Of a stretch of DNA of 64,000 bases, positions 60,303 through 64,000 are shown one piece after another. The DNA is from Azotobacter bryophylli (GTDB lineage Bacteria > Pseudomonadota > Gammaproteobacteria > Pseudomonadales > Pseudomonadaceae). How positions within the stretch are numbered: the stretch's first letter is position 1; each line of letters opens with the position of its first letter. The DNA lies in NCBI RefSeq assembly GCF_042643485.1, contig NZ_JBHRSJ010000034.1, positions 124,001-188,000 of the forward strand. The letters run 5' to 3'. The notes below the pieces were generated by a model that worked only from the letters and a program-made list of their open reading frames with translations, had not been told where the DNA came from and ran no database searches. The position numbers and the translations under genes are program-made.

Positions 60303-60833
60303 TCAGAACCTCCCAGGCAGGCCGGGGGCCACGGGCACCCCGCTCCTGGTGGTGGATGGAGTGCCAGTGGCCGCCGGCTCCTGATTCGAGAAGCCCAGGG
60401 GGTAGCGTTGTCCGTTGCGGGTCAGCTCGACACGGTCGAGCGTCAGGGCGGAGACCGTGTAGCCGCCCGGCAGCTCCCCGCCGCCGAGGTAGGCATTGAC
60501 CTCCAGGCCGCCGCTGTACAGCAGCACGGCGCGCATCGACCCGCGGGAGCCCAGGATGCTCTTGACCACCGGCAGGGTCTCGGGGGCCTGAGCGGAGACC
60601 GGCGCGGCTCCGGGCTGGGCGCGTGGCGTCGGTGATGTCAGGCTGCCGCCCTCGGCCTCCAAGGCTCTCTTGGCCTTGGCCCGTTCGGCCATGGCCTGGT
60701 ACAGCAGGGTCTCGCTCTGTACCTGGGACAGTTGTCCGACGCTCACGCCGGCGTAGGGCTCTGCAGCCTGGGCAGCGGTCGCACCGAGCAGCAGAAGGCC
60801 GAGGAGCGGGACTCTTCGATGGCTATTTCGCAT
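60303..60833 (-). CDS. pilP: PilP, type IVb pilus biogenesis protein
   Basis: A 176-residue exported protein with a signal peptide (LLLLGATAAQAAE), a helical middle and a C-terminal beta domain with VVKSILGSRGSMRAVLLYSGGLEVNAYLGGGELPGGY, a conserved PilP/GspC-like block. It links the inner-membrane platform to the secretin. It overlaps pilO by 11 bases and ends just before pilQ. Confidence 0.88.
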   Translation of the reverse strand: MRNSHRRVPLLGLLLLGATAAQAAEPYAGVSVGQLSQVQSETLLYQAMAERAKAKRALEAEGGSLTSPTPRAQPGAAPVSAQAPETLPVVKSILGSRGSMRAVLLYSGGLEVNAYLGGGELPGGYTVSALTLDRVELTRNGQRYPLGFSNQEPAATGTPSTTRSGVPVAPGLPGRF

Positions 60834-62196
60834 ACAGGTCTCCTGTGATCGACCATTTCGATTCGTGGCCCTGCCACTGGGTGGTGATCTCGCGCAGACG
60901 GAGCCCGCGCCCCTCAATCCCCTTGAGGAAGAGGGCCGGCGGCAAGGGACTGCTCGTTTGTACTTCGAAGTGCTTCCAGTCGGGTGGGGGCGGTGGCGGC
61001 GGCGCGGGTTGCCCGGGGATGGCGGGCGGCGCGGGGACGGCAACCGGCACTTCCTTGATGGCGGGCACGAGGGATTGCTGCTGCAGCCAGGACGTCAGGT
61101 CGGCTAGGGCCGTGCTCGCATCGCGCAGGGGCTCGTCACCGGCCAGGGGCAACACCAGGTTGGTCTTGACCGCGGCGCTGTTGCCCTCGTCGTAGAAGGC
61201 CGGCGCCTCGGCGAAAAGGCCCTCGGCCGCCTGGCTGAACTCGGCGGCGGTGCTGTTGCCTGTTCGCTTGTAGTTCGCGGAGACGAGAGTGCCGTCGCAC
61301 TGGGCGGCGCTGAACAGCCAGCCGGCGATCGACGGGGGCAACTGATCGATCAATGCGTTGCAGCCCTCGACGAAAGCCACCACGCTGGGCTGTTTGGCCC
61401 AGGGGTGCTCCAGAGCCTGGGCCGGCTGGGTCTCGCCGGAGCGCTGGGCGAGCTCGGCCAGTTCGGCCTGGCGTCGGCGCTCCGCTTCCAGCGCGGCCTG
61501 GCGCGCCAGTTCGGCCTGATGCGCTTGCCAGCGCTGGAAGCCGACCAGGGCGATCAGCCCCAGGGCGGCCAGCGCCCCGAGCTTCAGCAGCTCCTCGCGT
61601 GACAGGCCGAAGGCCAGCGGACGCAGGCGGTACTCACGCTTGAGGCGTTCGGGCCGCAGCAACTGCTCGATGTCGATCGGCTTTCCGCCGTGCTCGAACT
61701 CGGCGGGCAGGAAGATCTCCTCGAAGGTAATCTCCCGACTGAGCTGCTGGGCGACCTTGCGCTTGATCGTCTCCGCGGTGCCGACCAGGTCGCAACCCGG
61801 GATGACGGCGCCCTTGAGCACGGCGACCAGGGCATAGCGGTCCTCGTCCGGAGTGATCCGCCAGGCCGCCAGCCAGGACTTGCCCAACTGGCCGGCCAAG
61901 GCGGCGGCCAGGGAGTACATGCCTTTGACCGCCCCGTCGCTGCGCGAGACGAAGCCGGCCTGGATGATGGACTCGGTGCGGCGGATCGCCACGATGTCCA
62001 TCGACTCCTGACGGCCGAACTGGCGGGCTTCCTTCATGTAGCCGGTCAGGCTGCCCAGGGGATGCCAGAGGAGTCCGGTGACGAAGGCGTTGCCGTGGTA
62101 GCTCAGTACCTGGACCTTGGAGTTGCCCGCGTTGTTCTCTGCCAGAGGCGATGACCGGGGAGGGCGCCTCAACCGCTTCAACAGGCTCAGCTTCAT
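60823..62196 (-). CDS. pilO: PilO, type IVb pilus accessory protein (PilO2-like)
   Basis: A 457-residue protein. The N-terminal cytoplasmic part resembles PilO2 (GNAFVTGLLWHPL, LAAALAGQLGKSWLAAWRI), one transmembrane helix lies near residues 206-222, then a coiled coil (AELARQAALEAERRRQAEL) and a periplasmic domain with a Pro-rich stretch before the end. It stabilises the pilus apparatus. The start lies 4 bases after the pilN stop. Confidence 0.9.
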   Translation of the reverse strand: MKLSLLKRLRRPPRSSPLAENNAGNSKVQVLSYHGNAFVTGLLWHPLGSLTGYMKEARQFGRQESMDIVAIRRTESIIQAGFVSRSDGAVKGMYSLAAALAGQLGKSWLAAWRITPDEDRYALVAVLKGAVIPGCDLVGTAETIKRKVAQQLSREITFEEIFLPAEFEHGGKPIDIEQLLRPERLKREYRLRPLAFGLSREELLKLGALAALGLIALVGFQRWQAHQAELARQAALEAERRRQAELAELAQRSGETQPAQALEHPWAKQPSVVAFVEGCNALIDQLPPSIAGWLFSAAQCDGTLVSANYKRTGNSTAAEFSQAAEGLFAEAPAFYDEGNSAAVKTNLVLPLAGDEPLRDASTALADLTSWLQQQSLVPAIKEVPVAVPAPPAIPGQPAPPPPPPPDWKHFEVQTSSPLPPALFLKGIEGRGLRLREITTQWQGHESKWSITGDLYAK

Positions 62197-62200
62197 GGCG

Positions 62201-63937
62201 TCAGCCCGTCACGATGGGAGTGATCAGCACGACCAGCACGCTGCGGGTGGAGGTTCGGGACTGGCTTCCCCCCAAGCCGAGGAAGCCGGGTTTGCCCGCT
62301 CCGATCTTGGTAGCGTCTTCCCGGGATTCATCGAAGCCGGACAGGATGAGGGTCTGGCCACTGCGCAGCTTGATCTTCGGCGACAGGACCTTGGTGTCGT
62401 AGTCGGGCGTCTGGGCGCTGGATCCGTTGCTCTGGAAGACGTCGAAGGTGGGCTTGGAGCTCATGTTGATCGAGACCATCAGCAGCATCTCGTCCTGGCT
62501 CAGTAGCCGCGGCAGGAGGGTCATGTTGAAGCCGCTGGTGATGGTTGCCGCTTGCAGGGCCGTGTTGGAGCCCACCGAGGCAGTCGTGGTCGTGCTGCTG
62601 GACTCGATGTAGCCCTTCACGTTGCCGATCTGGATCGGGGCCGGCTGCAGGTTGAGGGTGGTCAAGGACGGCTCCCGCACGGTCGAGATGCGTCCCTGCT
62701 CGGCCAGTGCCTTGACGATGAGATTGGAGCCCGCCCAGGGCGAGTGGGCGGTATCAAGGATGCCGACCGAGCCGGAGATCGCGTTGGTGCTGATGTCGGA
62801 CAGGGTGTTAACCAGCGACAGTCCCCACTTGTTGGCCAGCGATTTGTAGACGACGTCCCAGTTCAGACCGAGCTGATCCTGATCGGTCAGGGTGACCTCC
62901 AGTACCCGGACGTTGAACAAGACCTGTTGAGTGATCTTGCGGTTGGTCTCGTTCAGGTAGGCCTCGACGCGGGCCAGTACCTCGGGCCGGTCGGTGACCG
63001 TGAGCGTGCCGGTCGAAGTCGAGAGGTACAGGCGCCCCGCGGGGCTGAGCATCGCCTGGACGTTGTTCTTGACGTCCGTGAGGATCGTGGACCTGAGCGT
63101 GACGGTCGTGCTCTGGTTGCTGCCGGACTGTCCCGAGGCTCCGGAGCTGGAGGAGCCGGAGCCGCCTCCACCCCCGCCTCCGGAGGTGCCGTTGCTGGTT
63201 CCGGTGTTGGTGGTCATCCCCGACTTGACCACGCTCTCGATAACCTGACTGTCGCCGAAGGACCAGACCTCGAACACGCGGGTGTCGACGTAGCTGATGC
63301 GCACGGCGCGCTCGGCGGGCGAGTAGCGCCAGGTCAGCCCCAGGCGTGCGGTCGCCAGGTCCAGCAAACCGGATAGCTTGCCCTTGTAGGTGAGGTTTGC
63401 GATCTGCGTGGTCTGTCCGAAGCTGCTAAAGCTGGTCAGGCTCGGCCCCCGGGAAACGCTCGCTGGTTGTCCCGCGGCGCCGACTACCCCGGCCGGGAGC
63501 AGGTCGGACAGGTTATCGGGATCGCCCCCGGCGGGCCGAGCGGCGCCGGACGCTGGGGGCGCAGTGACGGCCGCCAGCCCCGGGTTGAGCGCATCGGGGG
63601 AGACCAGGACGGGCAGGCCGCACTCGGAGGTGATGTATTGCGCGATCTCGGTGATGCTGACCCTGTCGCCCGGCCGATAGGCCAACTCGCAGTCCAGTGC
63701 CATCGGCAACCCGCGCTTGGCGCTGATGGGCTGGGTGGACACCCAGGGCTTCTTGCTGAACACCACTGTGTTGCGCTTGGGCTCCTGCTGCTGATTGCGC
63801 AGGTAGGCGGTGTACTGCGAGGCCGTATCGGTCTCGGATTGGGTGCGCGCCATGGACTCGTTGATGCGCTGCATCGTGCAGCCGGCGGCGCAGGCGACCG
63901 CCAGTACCAGGCTGGTCAGGCGAAGCAAGGGATTCAT
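62201..63937 (-). CDS. pilN: PilN, type IVb pilus secretin (outer-membrane lipoprotein)
   Basis: A 578-residue secretin with a lipobox signal (CAAGC, about residues 16-20) and N-terminal periplasmic domains. A Gly/Ser-rich loop (about 250-270) comes before the secretin domain, with LGLNWDVVY, VREPSLTTLNLQPAPIQIG and VLSPKIKLRSGQTLILSGF. It forms the outer-membrane channel for the pilus. The ATG at 63937 overlaps the pilL stop by one base. Confidence 0.93.
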   Translation of the reverse strand: MNPLLRLTSLVLAVACAAGCTMQRINESMARTQSETDTASQYTAYLRNQQQEPKRNTVVFSKKPWVSTQPISAKRGLPMALDCELAYRPGDRVSITEIAQYITSECGLPVLVSPDALNPGLAAVTAPPASGAARPAGGDPDNLSDLLPAGVVGAAGQPASVSRGPSLTSFSSFGQTTQIANLTYKGKLSGLLDLATARLGLTWRYSPAERAVRISYVDTRVFEVWSFGDSQVIESVVKSGMTTNTGTSNGTSGGGGGGGSGSSSSGASGQSGSNQSTTVTLRSTILTDVKNNVQAMLSPAGRLYLSTSTGTLTVTDRPEVLARVEAYLNETNRKITQQVLFNVRVLEVTLTDQDQLGLNWDVVYKSLANKWGLSLVNTLSDISTNAISGSVGILDTAHSPWAGSNLIVKALAEQGRISTVREPSLTTLNLQPAPIQIGNVKGYIESSSTTTTASVGSNTALQAATITSGFNMTLLPRLLSQDEMLLMVSINMSSKPTFDVFQSNGSSAQTPDYDTKVLSPKIKLRSGQTLILSGFDESREDATKIGAGKPGFLGLGGSQSRTSTRSVLVVLITPIVTG

Positions 63938-64000
63938 CACTTTTTCTTCTTCCGTTCGGAAACATGGACGATCCGCTGGTCGGGGTTCCCGTCGACCAGG
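63937..64000 (-). CDS. pilL: PilL, C-terminal end (gene continues outside window)
   Basis: The open frame from the window edge ends NPDQRIVHVSERKKKK and stops in an overlap with pilN (TGATG). PilL is the usual gene before pilN in this cluster. Only 20 codons are visible, so the identification rests on position. Confidence 0.55.
   Translation of the reverse strand, partial: LVDGNPDQRIVHVSERKKKK

Noticed and set aside
1..64000. tRNA, rRNA or attachment sites
   Set aside because: None recognised in either strand; the ICE ends and integrase appear to lie outside the window.

Overview
The window is an internal stretch of an integrative and conjugative element (ICE) of the PAPI-1/PFGI-1/SPI-7 type. 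The host is most likely a Pseudomonas-like gammaproteobacterium. The reasons are GC-rich backbone codon use, the order of the GI-type (tfc) type IV secretion genes, a complete-looking type IVb pilus cluster, a TIGR03743-type TraD, a topoisomerase III, DUF3275/DUF3577/DUF6927 ICE genes, and an ANR/FNR-type regulator. Integrase, relaxase, parA/dnaB and the last tfc genes (TIGR03755-57, TraG) are not in the window and presumably lie outside it.

Layout. Nearly all backbone genes are on the minus strand, so the element reads right to left. 64000-53773: type IVb pilus genes pilL(end)-N-O-P-Q-R-S-T-V-M, for mating-pair stabilisation. 50517-48508: topoisomerase III. 45510-37160: ICE maintenance genes, most of unknown function, including a DUF3577 replication-associated protein, DUF3275, DUF5983-like, DUF6927, a DUF6094 methyltransferase and an SNF2-type helicase. 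32337-26909: transfer operon with a lytic transglycosylase, TIGR03759/03765 proteins, the coupling protein TraD and a TIGR03747 membrane protein. 16325-6801: the core secretion operon, from an RAQPRD protein through VirB8/9/10-like proteins to the VirB4-like ATPase and a DsbA-like protein.

Cargo lies between these blocks, often on the plus strand and often more AT-rich. 838-6339 is a two-gene antiphage system matching Mokosh type I (kinase-like plus SF1 helicase; PLD nuclease), next to an IS1182-family remnant. 16.5-26.6 kb holds a truncated SOS-regulated UmuD-like gene, two secreted beta-rich proteins, a membrane diguanylate cyclase, an FNR-type oxygen sensor, two DUF2845 proteins and a leucine-rich-repeat-like solenoid protein. 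32.5-36.9 kb holds a decayed GFA-family gene, a membrane protein and a P-loop ATPase fused to a PD-(D/E)XK nuclease. 46.0-47.7 kb holds an EAL phosphodiesterase and a RelBE toxin-antitoxin pair. 51.3-53.6 kb holds an intact metE.

The most unusual structural signal is that four cargo modules are each bracketed by direct, imperfect duplications. These modules are the diguanylate cyclase, the DUF2845/LRR-like block, metE, and EAL-RelBE. For the first three the duplicated piece is a fragment of a neighbouring gene: the 5' part of the FNR gene, an 82-codon gene, and the 3' end of pilM. For EAL-RelBE it is a hairpin-bearing intergenic element present in three copies. This looks like repeated single-crossover or unequal-recombination gain of cargo. 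Two transfer operons also share a nearly identical inverted-repeat element upstream of their first genes, a candidate common control site.
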